Assembly (NCBI RefSeq): GCF_030269325.1
Contig: NZ_BSTD01000002.1
Coordinates: 1,178,001 to 1,242,000, forward strand
Length of the DNA stretch: 64,000 nt
Direction of reading: 5' to 3'
Source of the DNA: Amycolatopsis sp. NBRC 101858
GTDB lineage: Bacteria; Actinomycetota; Actinomycetes; Mycobacteriales; Pseudonocardiaceae
The notes below the pieces were generated by a model. That model saw only the letters and a program-made list of their open reading frames with translations, was not told the DNA's origin and did no database searches. A program made the translations under genes and the position numbers. The first letter of the stretch is position 1; every line of letters starts with the position of its first letter. Shown here one piece after another: positions 44,542 through 52,444 of this stretch.

Positions 44542-46112
44542 AGGTGCGCAGCCAGCGGATCTCCGTGCGGAACGTGGCCGACCTGGCCCGGGCCGGGTTC
44601 GAGATCGCGCGGCAACCGGTGACCCAGGTGGACTTCGAGGTGCACCACGCGCTGGCGCGGCACGGCTACCTGCGCGAGCTCGTCTCCGCGAACTCCGACA
44701 GCACGGTCTTCCTGGAAACGCTGTGCTCGGCCACGAACGGCGCCGGCGTCGTGATCGGCACCCGCACCCGCAAACCCCTGGACGGCACCGAGGTCGTCGA
44801 GCGCGTCGACGGGCACCAGCCGGCCGAACGCCCCGAGCAGAACGCGGGCGGCTGGGTGTTCCACCAGACGACCTCGCCCAACCCGACGTTCATCTACGAG
44901 TCCGCGCAGCGGTTCGAGGGCCTGATCGGGATCGACCCGGGGGCGCGCGAGGTGTCCGAGTGGCACGGCCTCGCCATCCGCGACCTCGTCCGGGAGATCT
45001 CCGACGCCGCGTCCTCGCTCATCGACGCGCCGCTGCTGTCGCTGCAGTGCCCGGCCCAGCTGCCGACGGTCGTCAAGACCCGCAACCACGACCTGCGCAC
45101 CCGCAAGGAGATCGCGTCGCCGTGCGCGTCGCTGGCGGTCCGGTTCGCGATCGCGCTGCGGGACGCGTCCGCGGCCGCGCGGTTCGAGCTGGCCGACCGG
45201 TTCCGGGAGCTGTGCGAGAAGCACGGGTACAGCTTCTGGCTCGCCGACACGCGGCCGGGGCACCGGCAGGGCAACTGGTTCGAGGTCTCCCACGCCGACG
45301 GCGAGTTCTCCCCGCTCTACAAGGGCGACCTCCGGTCCCGCCAGCGGGTCGGCGCGGTCCTGCCGGTGACGTTCGTCGGGCCGGCGCGGATCGGCTCCAC
45401 GAACGCCATCGCCTCCTTCCTGCAGCGCTACCCCCAGGTGGGCGTGGTCGGCTGCGCGGCCACGACGCTGTCGGACGTCGCGTTCGTCCACCTGCAGCTG
45501 GCGATCCACGGCGTGGCCACCGACCGGCTGAACCGCATCCTCGGCAAGCTGCTCGGCGAGGCCACCACCCCGGCCCGGCCGACCAAGCTGCTGCGCGAGC
45601 TGTTCAAGCGCCTCGGCCTGCCGCCCGACCCCGACGGGCCGGGTCCGTCCGCGAAGGACCCGACCAGCGACTACCAGACGTTCACCGGTCCCGCGTTCGC
45701 CTACCGCCCGTTCCAGATGCCCGACTGCATGGCGGTGTGGGTGTCGTGGGAGATCGCCCGCCAGCACCAGGGCCTGGCCGCCCCGCTGGACTGCCTGTAC
45801 CGCGCGCTGGCCCAGGTCGCGCCCCGGGTGTCACCGGAAACCGTCGGCTCGGCGGGCGACCTGGCCACCGTCGAGTACCTCATCTGCCGCGCCACCGAGC
45901 AGTCGGTGGTGCGGGGCAAGGCAAAGCTGGCCGTGCCGAAGTCGGTCCTGCGCCAGTTCTCCTCGGGCGGGGTCGAGCTGCCCGCGTCCAAGCTGTGCGC
46001 CGCACTGGAGGAGGCGTGGAAGGCCCACGTCGACCAGTCCGGTGTGGACGGAGTGAGCGAGCTGACGGTGGCCTGGCGCGAATCCTGGCTGGGCCACTGG
46101 ACCTATTCGTAG
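44538..46112 (+). CDS. Unrecognised soluble protein, coupled partner of the upstream gene
   Basis: A 524-residue protein with no signal peptide, no clear membrane segment and no motif I can assign. It is mixed alpha/beta with a Pro/Asp-rich linker (PPDPDGPGPSAKDP, about residues 360-373) separating two halves. GTG 44538 overlaps the preceding stop as GTGA, strongly implying translational coupling and a joint role with the membrane partner. Its 3' end overlaps the convergent hydrolase gene by ten bases. Function unknown. Confidence 0.8.
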   Translation: MKVRSQRISVRNVADLARAGFEIARQPVTQVDFEVHHALARHGYLRELVSANSDSTVFLETLCSATNGAGVVIGTRTRKPLDGTEVVERVDGHQPAERPEQNAGGWVFHQTTSPNPTFIYESAQRFEGLIGIDPGAREVSEWHGLAIRDLVREISDAASSLIDAPLLSLQCPAQLPTVVKTRNHDLRTRKEIASPCASLAVRFAIALRDASAAARFELADRFRELCEKHGYSFWLADTRPGHRQGNWFEVSHADGEFSPLYKGDLRSRQRVGAVLPVTFVGPARIGSTNAIASFLQRYPQVGVVGCAATTLSDVAFVHLQLAIHGVATDRLNRILGKLLGEATTPARPTKLLRELFKRLGLPPDPDGPGPSAKDPTSDYQTFTGPAFAYRPFQMPDCMAVWVSWEIARQHQGLAAPLDCLYRALAQVAPRVSPETVGSAGDLATVEYLICRATEQSVVRGKAKLAVPKSVLRQFSSGGVELPASKLCAALEEAWKAHVDQSGVDGVSELTVAWRESWLGHWTYS

Positions 46113-46933
46113 AAGTCGCGCAGCGCCCGGGCCACGACGAGCGGGGCTCCGTCGTCCTCCGGTCCCGAATGGCCCAGGCCCGGCAGGGTGACGCTGTGCG
46201 CGTGCGGGAGCACCTCGGCGAGCTTCCCCAGCGCCCGGCCCAGGTACTCCGCGCTCTTGGTGCCGCCGAGGAGCAGCACTCGCGCCTCGAGTCCGGTGTA
46301 CTCCCCGGCGGTGTCGGCCAGCTCGTCGATGACCTGCATGTCGAAGTGCAGCGTCGGGATGAGCGCCTCGACCGGCACGTCCTCGGGGTTTCCCTTGCCC
46401 TGCAGGCGCGCGCCGGCGGTCAGGAGCGGCACCAGGGCGACGCGCGGGATCCGGCTGAACAGCGACGGTTCGGTGGCCAGCCCCCGCATGCCCGTGACGA
46501 GTGCGGCCGCGCTCCGGCCCGCGGCGATCTCGCGGTCGAAGCGCGGCAGCCAGCCCATCGGCACCGACCCGTCGATCGACAGCGGCGGCTCGTACAGGGC
46601 GATCCGGTCGAGCGCGGGCGTGCCCAGGGCCGTGCGCAGGACGACGAGAGCGCCCGTGCTCAGGCCGAAGGCCCGGGTCGCGCCGGTCGCGGCGACGAGG
46701 GCCTGCAGGTCTTCGACCTCCTTCCCGACGCCGAAGTCCCCGCCGTGCGGACCGCTCAGCCCGCGGCCGCGCCGGTCGGGCACGTGGACCGTGAAGTCGG
46801 CCGACAGGGCGGCAGCGAGCTTCGTGAAGTGCTGCGACGCGAGCATTCCGCCGTGGACCAGGATCAGCGCGGGGCCGTGGCCGAGGGTGCGGTAGCCGAT
46901 CGTGGTCCCGTCGGCCGAGCGGACTTCGTTCAT
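46103..46933 (-). CDS. Alpha/beta-fold hydrolase
   Basis: A 276-residue hydrolase of the alpha/beta superfamily. It shows the oxyanion HGG motif (ILVHGGMLAS), the strand with DRRGRGLSG, a nucleophile elbow GLSTGAL (serine about residue 93), and a C-terminal GLGHSGPED with the catalytic His. The substrate is unknown. ATG 46933 overlaps the stop of the FAD monooxygenase gene as ATGA, so both are co-translated and probably controlled by the TetR protein encoded divergently. The pair may act sequentially on one aromatic or xenobiotic compound, but this is inference. Confidence 0.9.
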   Translation of the reverse strand: MNEVRSADGTTIGYRTLGHGPALILVHGGMLASQHFTKLAAALSADFTVHVPDRRGRGLSGPHGGDFGVGKEVEDLQALVAATGATRAFGLSTGALVVLRTALGTPALDRIALYEPPLSIDGSVPMGWLPRFDREIAAGRSAAALVTGMRGLATEPSLFSRIPRVALVPLLTAGARLQGKGNPEDVPVEALIPTLHFDMQVIDELADTAGEYTGLEARVLLLGGTKSAEYLGRALGKLAEVLPHAHSVTLPGLGHSGPEDDGAPLVVARALRDFYE

Positions 46934-48063
46934 CGCGCTGCCCCCGAGACCGGGACGAACCGGCGCAGGGCCTGCTTGCCGACCTCGACGGCCGCGTTCC
47001 CGCGTTCCAGCAGATCATGCTGGTACGCCTCCAGAGCCTGGTGGAGATCTCCCGCCTCGGCCAGCAGCGCGCTCAGCCGGACGGCGTCCTGCATCGCGGT
47101 CGCGGCGCCGTTGCCGCCGCTGGCGAGCGTCTGGTGCGCGGCGTCCCCCAGCAGCGTCACGCGGCTCACCGGCCAGGGCGGCATCGGGCGGTCGAAGACC
47201 TTCGAGCGGCCGACCCCGCTCATGTCGGCGCTTTCCACCAGCGCCCGGAGGTCGGGGTGCCAGCCGTCGATCAGCTCCAGCACCAGCTCGCGGGCGTCGT
47301 CCCGGGGCGGGCCGGTGGCGGCCGGATGGTCCGGCGGGACGAGCAGCACCCAGCGCACGTAGCTTTCCCGGTGCGGCAGGGGCAGGCCGGGAGCGAGCTC
47401 GGCGGCCGCGTCCGACGGCTCCCGGTCGAAGTCCATCCGGCCCAGCATCAGCGTGCTGTCGGGCCCCTTCACCATGGTGCCGCGTCCCGGGACGAGCCGC
47501 CGGAAGCGGTCGGCGGCGGGGGTGCGTCCCATCGCGCCGCACAGGTCGGCGTCGACGAGCTGTACTTCCGGCACCAGCTTCCGCCGCACCGCGGAGTTCC
47601 CGCCGTCGGCGCCGACGAGGACGTCACCCGTGGCCTTCGTGCCGTCGGTGAAGAAGGCGGTGACGGTGTGCTCGTCTTCGTCGAAGCTCTTGAGCCGCTT
47701 GGTGAAGGTGACGCGGTCACCCAGGTCGCCGAGCAGGATCTGCCGCAGCACCTGCCGGTCGAACGCCCTCGACTCCTCCGGTCCGGGCAGGTCGCTGCCG
47801 AGCAGGGTGAGCTGCGCGTCGAAGAGCAGGCCGGGCCCGGTCAGGCTGCCGCTGGTGGCCTCGGCGAGGTCGTGGAGCCGCGGCGGCAGGCTCGCGCGCA
47901 GGGCGTCCATCGCCGGCGGCGCGAGGCCGATCCGGTAGCCCTGGGTGCGCTCGCCGGTCCCGTCGTCGGCTTCGAACACGCGGACGTCGAGGCCCGCGCG
48001 GACCAGGGCGTGCGCGAGGGTCAGCCCGCCGAGCCCGGCGCCGATCACCAGAATCCGTGTCAT
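46930..48063 (-). CDS. FAD-dependent monooxygenase
   Basis: A 377-residue flavoprotein of the aromatic-hydroxylase/UbiH-like family. The N-terminal dinucleotide fold is IGAGLGGLTLAHAL with an acidic residue ending strand 2 (VFEADD). The middle DVLVGADGGNSAVRRKL is the second FAD/NAD motif. The C-terminal LLGDAAHQTLASGGNGAATA binds the FAD ribityl chain. Start ATG 48063 is chosen because it places the GAG motif immediately at the N-terminus; an upstream ATG at 48114 would run through the operator palindromes. It is transcribed divergently from a TetR gene, with two 15-base palindromes between them. Confidence 0.92.
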   Translation of the reverse strand: MTRILVIGAGLGGLTLAHALVRAGLDVRVFEADDGTGERTQGYRIGLAPPAMDALRASLPPRLHDLAEATSGSLTGPGLLFDAQLTLLGSDLPGPEESRAFDRQVLRQILLGDLGDRVTFTKRLKSFDEDEHTVTAFFTDGTKATGDVLVGADGGNSAVRRKLVPEVQLVDADLCGAMGRTPAADRFRRLVPGRGTMVKGPDSTLMLGRMDFDREPSDAAAELAPGLPLPHRESYVRWVLLVPPDHPAATGPPRDDARELVLELIDGWHPDLRALVESADMSGVGRSKVFDRPMPPWPVSRVTLLGDAAHQTLASGGNGAATAMQDAVRLSALLAEAGDLHQALEAYQHDLLERGNAAVEVGKQALRRFVPVSGAAR

Positions 48064-48084
48064 TTCCCATCCCCCATCTCCCAT

Positions 48085-48114
48085 GTGAACAACGTTCACG
48101 TGTACATTGTTCAC
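48085..48114. promoter_or_regulatory. Two adjacent 15-bp TetR operators
   Basis: GTGAACAACGTTCAC (48085-48099) is a perfect six-plus-three-plus-six palindrome. GTGTACATTGTTCAC (48100-48114) follows directly with one mismatched pair. They lie between the divergent monooxygenase and TetR genes, so a TetR dimer on each site would repress both. The second contains a possible -10 (TACATT). Confidence 0.85.
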
Positions 48115-48159
48115 GTAGGCGAGGCAGGCTTGTCAAGCCCGGATTTTCGGAGGACTTTC

Positions 48160-48696
48160 GTGGGGCAGCGACGCACCGAGGTACTCGCGGCGGCGATCGA
48201 GCTGCTCGACGAGGCCGGCTTGGACGCGCTGACGATGCGGCTCCTGGCGAGCCGGCTCGGGGTGCGCGCGAGTGCGTTGTACCGGCATTACCCGAGCAAG
48301 CAGGCGTTGCTGGACGCGATGGTGGCTTCGCTGGTGGGCCCCGCTCCGGCCATGCCGGCCGACGCGCCGTGGGAGGACTCGTTGCGCGGCGCGGCTTCGG
48401 GCATGCGCGAGGTGATGCTGGCCCACCGCGACGGAGCCCGCCTGATTTCCGGCTTCCACAACCCGGGCGACGAGGCGATCGCGGTGTTCACGCACCTCGT
48501 CGAGTCGCTGGCAGGGGCGGGGATTACGGCTGGGATGGCGTCGGTCGCGGTGGACACGGTTTTGGCTTATGCCAACGGTTTCACGATCGAGGAGCAGGCG
48601 CGGAAGCTTGCGTGGCCCAGAGAGGAGCGGGACCGCGCTTTCGGTGACGGGTTGGATTTGATCATCGCGGGGATCAGGGGATCACTGCCGTCCTGA
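48160..48696 (+). CDS. TetR-family transcriptional regulator
   Basis: A 178-residue repressor. The N-terminal helix-turn-helix reads LTMRLLASRLGVRASALYRHYPSKQALLDAM, and the C-terminal ligand-binding region is helical. GTG 48160 has a GGAGGA ribosome site six bases upstream. It is divergent to the FAD monooxygenase/hydrolase pair and very likely binds the two palindromes at 48085-48114, controlling that pair and itself in response to the pair's substrate. Confidence 0.92.
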   Translation: MGQRRTEVLAAAIELLDEAGLDALTMRLLASRLGVRASALYRHYPSKQALLDAMVASLVGPAPAMPADAPWEDSLRGAASGMREVMLAHRDGARLISGFHNPGDEAIAVFTHLVESLAGAGITAGMASVAVDTVLAYANGFTIEEQARKLAWPREERDRAFGDGLDLIIAGIRGSLPS

Positions 48697-48711
48697 CCCG
48701 ACCGCTGGGCG

Positions 48712-48960
48712 CTATCGGACCGCGCCGGCGGCGTAGAAGACGATGCCGAGACCGACCAGGATCAGCGGGATGACGACCAGGACCCAGGTCAGCAGCCGCT
48801 TCAGCTTGTAGATGGCGACCAGCGTCTCGTACTTGATCTGCAGGTCGGCTTCGTCGGTGTCGTCGGCCTCGAGGATGCGGCCGACCACCTGGTCCATCTC
48901 GGTGCCGGGGCGCACCTCGTGCGCGGACATGATGCCGAACTGTGCCAGCGTTTCAGCCAT
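48712..48960 (-). CDS. Small membrane protein of unknown function
   Basis: An 82-residue protein. Residues 1-55 are hydrophilic and acidic (MDQVVGRILEADDTDEADLQ). One C-terminal hydrophobic segment (LLTWVLVVIPLILVGLGIVF) forms a single membrane anchor preceded by basic KLKR, so the N-terminus probably faces the cytoplasm. I do not recognise the family. It converges with the TetR gene (15 bases apart) and is monocistronic. Confidence 0.65.
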   Translation of the reverse strand: MAETLAQFGIMSAHEVRPGTEMDQVVGRILEADDTDEADLQIKYETLVAIYKLKRLLTWVLVVIPLILVGLGIVFYAAGAVR

Positions 48961-49020
48961 CGCGGCCCTCTCCCGTCGGTCACCCCCTGCCCTCGCAGGT
49001 CGCCTGCACCGCCGCGGCCG

Positions 49021-49932
49021 TTACAGTGTCAGGACGATCTTGCCGTGGACATGACGGCTCGCCTGGACCTCCACCGCCTCGCGGACCTTCTCGATCGGGA
49101 ACGTCCCCGCGATCGGCACCACGATCTCCCCCGCGAGGATCGCGTCCGTGAGCCTCGCCATCGCCTCCGGGGCCGCGTCCGCACCTCCGGTCGCGCGCAC
49201 TCCGCCTGGTGGGTTCGGGCCCGCCGCGATCGTCGAGATGCGCGCGGGTGAGATACCCAGGGCGAGCGCCGCCTCCGCTGCTTCCGTGCCGAACAAGTCC
49301 GTTGCCGATGTCGGGGCCAACGCACGGACTCGGTCCGCCAGGCCGGGGCCGTAGGACACCGGGATGGCGCCCAGCTGGCGCACGAACGGGAACGTCCCCT
49401 CCCCCGCGGTCCCGATCACCCGGGCGCCCGCGCGTGCGGCCAGTTGCACTGCGAACACGCCCACCCCACCCGCCGCTCCGCCGATCAGGACCGTGTCCTG
49501 CGGCCGCAAGTCGATCGCCGCCAGGGCCGCCGCGGCCGTCAAGCCGGCCACCGGGAGCGTCGCCGCGACTTCGTCGGGAATGCCAGGCGGGGTCGGCCAG
49601 AGCGTGTCGGCCGGGGTTGCCACCACCGCGAAGTCCGCCGCCGCGCGAGCCATCACGCCGCCGAACACCCGTTGGCCCACCGAGAAACCCGTGGCGCCGG
49701 GGCCGACCTCGTCGATCACCCCGGCCAGGTCGTAGCCGAAACCGGACGGCACCGTCACGCCGAACTGCGCCGCCAGCGCCGGGTGCGATGCCAGGCCCCA
49801 GTCCATCGGGTTCAGGCCCGCGGCCGCCACCCGGATGCGGAGCTCACCCGGCCCCGCGTGCGGCTCCGGGACCTCGCGCACCTCCAGGACCTCGGGACCG
49901 CCGAACTTCTCGTAAATGACCGCGCGGCTCAT
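49021..49932 (-). CDS. Quinone oxidoreductase-like NADP-dependent dehydrogenase (MDR superfamily)
   Basis: A 303-residue zinc-independent medium-chain reductase. The N-terminal GroES-like domain begins EKFGGPEVLEVREVPEP, contains AAGLNPMDWG and VGQRVFGG, and lacks zinc ligands. The NADP-binding motif is LIGGAAGGVGVFAVQLA near residue 150. Such enzymes reduce quinones or enones in detoxification. Start ATG 49932 has GGAGGTGG upstream. It is divergent to a TetR gene, with two matching palindromes between, so its expression is probably induced by a TetR ligand such as a reactive electrophile. Confidence 0.92.
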   Translation of the reverse strand: MSRAVIYEKFGGPEVLEVREVPEPHAGPGELRIRVAAAGLNPMDWGLASHPALAAQFGVTVPSGFGYDLAGVIDEVGPGATGFSVGQRVFGGVMARAAADFAVVATPADTLWPTPPGIPDEVAATLPVAGLTAAAALAAIDLRPQDTVLIGGAAGGVGVFAVQLAARAGARVIGTAGEGTFPFVRQLGAIPVSYGPGLADRVRALAPTSATDLFGTEAAEAALALGISPARISTIAAGPNPPGGVRATGGADAAPEAMARLTDAILAGEIVVPIAGTFPIEKVREAVEVQASRHVHGKIVLTL

Positions 49933-49947
49933 GAGCCACCTCCACTG

Positions 49948-49998
49948 TGATGAGACTTGGTCCCATCACCGTACACGAGGTGACGGGACCAAGTCCCG
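49948..49998. promoter_or_regulatory. Pair of TetR operators between oxidoreductase and TetR genes
   Basis: CGGGACCAAGTCCCG at 49984-49998 is a perfect palindrome. A related 21-base imperfect palindrome (49948-49968) carries the same GGGACCAAGTCTC core on the other strand. TACACT at 49999-50004 directly abuts the second site and lies six bases before ATG 50011, suggesting a leaderless, autorepressed regulator transcript. Confidence 0.85.
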
Positions 49999-50010
49999 TA
50001 CACTCGGGCC

Positions 50011-50580
50011 ATGGCCCGCTGGCAACCCCACGCTCCGGAACGACTCGTCACGGCCGCGCTCGAACTGTTCGAGGAGCGGGGCTACGAAAACACCACCGTG
50101 ATCGAGATCGCCGAGCGCGCCGGGCTGACCAAGAGCACCTTCTTCCGGCACTTCCCCGACAAGCGCGAGGTGCTCTTCGGCGGCGACACCCTCGCCGGGC
50201 TGCTCGCCGACCGGATCGCCGACGGGCCGGCCGCGGCCGGCCCGCTCGAAGCCGTTGCCCACGCCCTCGAGGCGCTCGGCCGAGAAACCTTCACCGCCGA
50301 GCGCCGTGAGTTCAGCGCCCGGCGAGGAGCGGTCATCGCCGCCAACCCCGAGCTGCGTGAACGCGAGGCACTGAAGGGCCTCGGGCTCACCGCGGCGATG
50401 GCCGAAGCCCTCGGCCGCCGCGGTGTGCCCGATCCCGCAGCACGCGTGGGAGCGCAGCTCGGCGCGCTCGTCCTGACGCTCGCCTACGAACGCTGGAGCG
50501 AGCCGGGCGGCGACACCGATTTCGGTGCCGCCGCCCGGCAGGCCCTGCGCGAAGTGCAAGCCGCTACAGCAGCTTCCTGA
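50011..50580 (+). CDS. TetR-family transcriptional regulator
   Basis: A 189-residue regulator with N-terminal helix-turn-helix TTVIEIAERAGLTKSTFFRH followed by FPDKREVLF. The C-terminal domain is helical and Ala-rich. The start ATG 50011 follows a -10 element by six bases. It probably binds both palindromes in the divergent gap and represses itself and the oxidoreductase gene. Its 3' end overlaps the convergent cupredoxin gene by 17 bases. Confidence 0.92.
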   Translation: MARWQPHAPERLVTAALELFEERGYENTTVIEIAERAGLTKSTFFRHFPDKREVLFGGDTLAGLLADRIADGPAAAGPLEAVAHALEALGRETFTAERREFSARRGAVIAANPELREREALKGLGLTAAMAEALGRRGVPDPAARVGAQLGALVLTLAYERWSEPGGDTDFGAAARQALREVQAATAAS

Positions 50581-52390
50581 CGTCGCCGGCCCGGGCACCG
50601 GCGGTGGGCGCGCCGCCGATGTCCGACTCGATCGCCGCCGTCACGATGCGGTTCCGGTCCCCGCTGGACAGCACGCCGTTGCCGACCAGCTCCTGCGTCA
50701 CCGCCTTCACGTGCTTCACGAACCGGTCGTGCGACGCGTATTCCGCGTTCTCGTCGATGACGTCGTTGAGCGTGCAGCCGTTGCCGATGTCGATGTTCTC
50801 CACCTGGCTGTCGACCCCGCCGATCACCACCGTCTCCCGGGTGTCCGAGACCGGGCAGGCGTCCGGCGGCGGCGTGGCCGAGACCACCGTGAACGCACCG
50901 AACACCTCCAGCGAGGCGTTCCCGGCGACGTCCGTGGCCCGGGCGCCGACGGTGTGCGCGCCCAGCGCCGACACGACTACGGGCGCCGTGTACCGCGTCC
51001 ACGCTCCACTGTCCACTTTATACTCGACGGAGTCCACACCCGACCCGGCGTCGGTGGCGGCCAGCGTCACGGTCGCCTGGCCGACGTAGGACCAGTTGCC
51101 GTCCTGCCTGCCGCTCACCGCCAGGGACGCCACCGGCGCCGTCGTGTCGCCGCCGGCCACCACGGTGAAGGACACGCTCGCCGGCGCGGACGTGTTCCCG
51201 GCGACGTCCCGGGCGCGGTAGCCGACCGTGTGCGCACCCACCGCGGTCACCGCGACCGGTGCGGTGTAGGCGGTCCACGCGCCACCGTCCACCTGGTACT
51301 CCGTCGCCGCGACACCGGACCCGGTGTCGGAAGCCACGACCGTGACGGTCGCCTTGCCGACGTAGTTGCCGCCGGTGTCCTGCGTACCGGCCACCGAGGC
51401 CGTCACGGTCGGCGGGGTCGTGTCGCTCTTCACCACGGTGAAGTGGGACATGCCCTCCGGTGACGTGTTCCCGGCGGTGTCGGTCGCCCGGAAGTGGACC
51501 ATGTGCTCACCCGCACCGGTCACCGCGACCGGCGCGGTGTAGGCGGTCCACGCCCCGCCGTCCAGCTGGTACTCCACCGACGCCACCGCGGAATCGGCGT
51601 CGGTCGCCGTCAGCCGGACCGTGGCGACGTCGATGTAGTTGCCCGAAGAGTCCTGGGTACCGGTGATCGCCGCGGTCACCGTGGGCGGGCTCGTGTCCCC
51701 CTGCCCCGCGACGATCGTGAAGTGCTCCATACCCTCGGCGGAGGTGTTCCCGGCGACGTCGGTGGCGCGGTAGTGGAGCATGTGCATGCCCACGGCGGAC
51801 ACCACCACCGGCGCCGAGTACGCGGTCCAGCTACCGCCGTCCAGCTGGTACTCGACCGAGGCCACGCCGGACCCCGCGTCGGTCGCGGTCAAGGACACCG
51901 TCGCCGACGCGATGTAGTTGCCCGAGGGATCGCGGTCGCCCGCCACGGCCGCCGTCACGACCGGTGCGGTCGTGTCGCCGGTGCCGTCGGAGACGACGAA
52001 CTCCCCCACCATCGTGGTGTGGCCGGGGATCGTGCAGAAGTACCGGTACTTGCCCGGGGTGAGCGTCACGACCGCCTCGTGCCGGCCGTTCTGCGGGTCG
52101 AACGGGTTGGCCAGGACGTTGAGCGACACGTCGTGGTTGTAGCCCGGCGTCGACGTGTCGAACGTCAGGGTGTGCGACATCCCCGTCGTGTTGCCGGTGG
52201 CTTCGCTGTTCTCGAAGACGATGGTGGTCTCGCCGGGCAGCGCGCCGGTGGGTGCCGACGCGTATTCGGTGGTGCTGTTGCTCCCGGTCCAGGTCAGGGT
52301 CTGGACCGGCGCCGCCACCGCGGGGGTGACGAGGCCGAGCAAGACCAGGAAAGCGGCCAGCAGCACGGCGATCGGTCGTGGGGACATCAC
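50564..52390 (-). CDS. Secreted cupredoxin with four Ig-like repeats
   Basis: A 608-residue exported protein. A signal peptide (about residues 1-27, ending AVAAP) precedes a plastocyanin-like domain (about 30-137) with copper ligands His in MSHTL and Cys, His and Met in YFCTIPGHTTMVG, so it is a type I copper electron carrier. Four tandem ~92-residue Ig-like/OmpL47-type repeats follow, each with VEYQ/KVDxGxWTxYxAPV and a YRATDVAGN-type end. A C-terminal helical module (about 505-608) has a homologue in the neighbouring giant protein. It is the last gene of the sugar operon and could pass electrons between the neighbouring laccase and sugar dehydrogenase outside the cell; that role is inference. 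Confidence 0.85.
   Translation of the reverse strand: MMSPRPIAVLLAAFLVLLGLVTPAVAAPVQTLTWTGSNSTTEYASAPTGALPGETTIVFENSEATGNTTGMSHTLTFDTSTPGYNHDVSLNVLANPFDPQNGRHEAVVTLTPGKYRYFCTIPGHTTMVGEFVVSDGTGDTTAPVVTAAVAGDRDPSGNYIASATVSLTATDAGSGVASVEYQLDGGSWTAYSAPVVVSAVGMHMLHYRATDVAGNTSAEGMEHFTIVAGQGDTSPPTVTAAITGTQDSSGNYIDVATVRLTATDADSAVASVEYQLDGGAWTAYTAPVAVTGAGEHMVHFRATDTAGNTSPEGMSHFTVVKSDTTPPTVTASVAGTQDTGGNYVGKATVTVVASDTGSGVAATEYQVDGGAWTAYTAPVAVTAVGAHTVGYRARDVAGNTSAPASVSFTVVAGGDTTAPVASLAVSGRQDGNWSYVGQATVTLAATDAGSGVDSVEYKVDSGAWTRYTAPVVVSALGAHTVGARATDVAGNASLEVFGAFTVVSATPPPDACPVSDTRETVVIGGVDSQVENIDIGNGCTLNDVIDENAEYASHDRFVKHVKAVTQELVGNGVLSSGDRNRIVTAAIESDIGGAPTAGARAGDVRKLL
50880..51990 (-). repeat. Four tandem ~276-bp repeats coding for Ig-like domains
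   Basis: Unit starts near 51990, 51705, 51425 and 51150, each opening with an Asp-Thr-(Thr/Ser)-(Ala/Pro)-Pro codon run. Units are similar in protein and DNA, indicating intragenic duplication. Confidence 0.8.
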
Positions 52391-52444
52391 GGGAAACCTT
52401 CCTGGGAGGAACGGGGGCCGGGGGTGAGCCCGGCCCCCGTCGCG

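Noticed and set aside
48064-48114. N-terminal extension of the FAD monooxygenase from ATG 48114
   Set aside because: It would translate through the two operator palindromes and place 17 residues before the dinucleotide-binding strand, which normally begins the protein.
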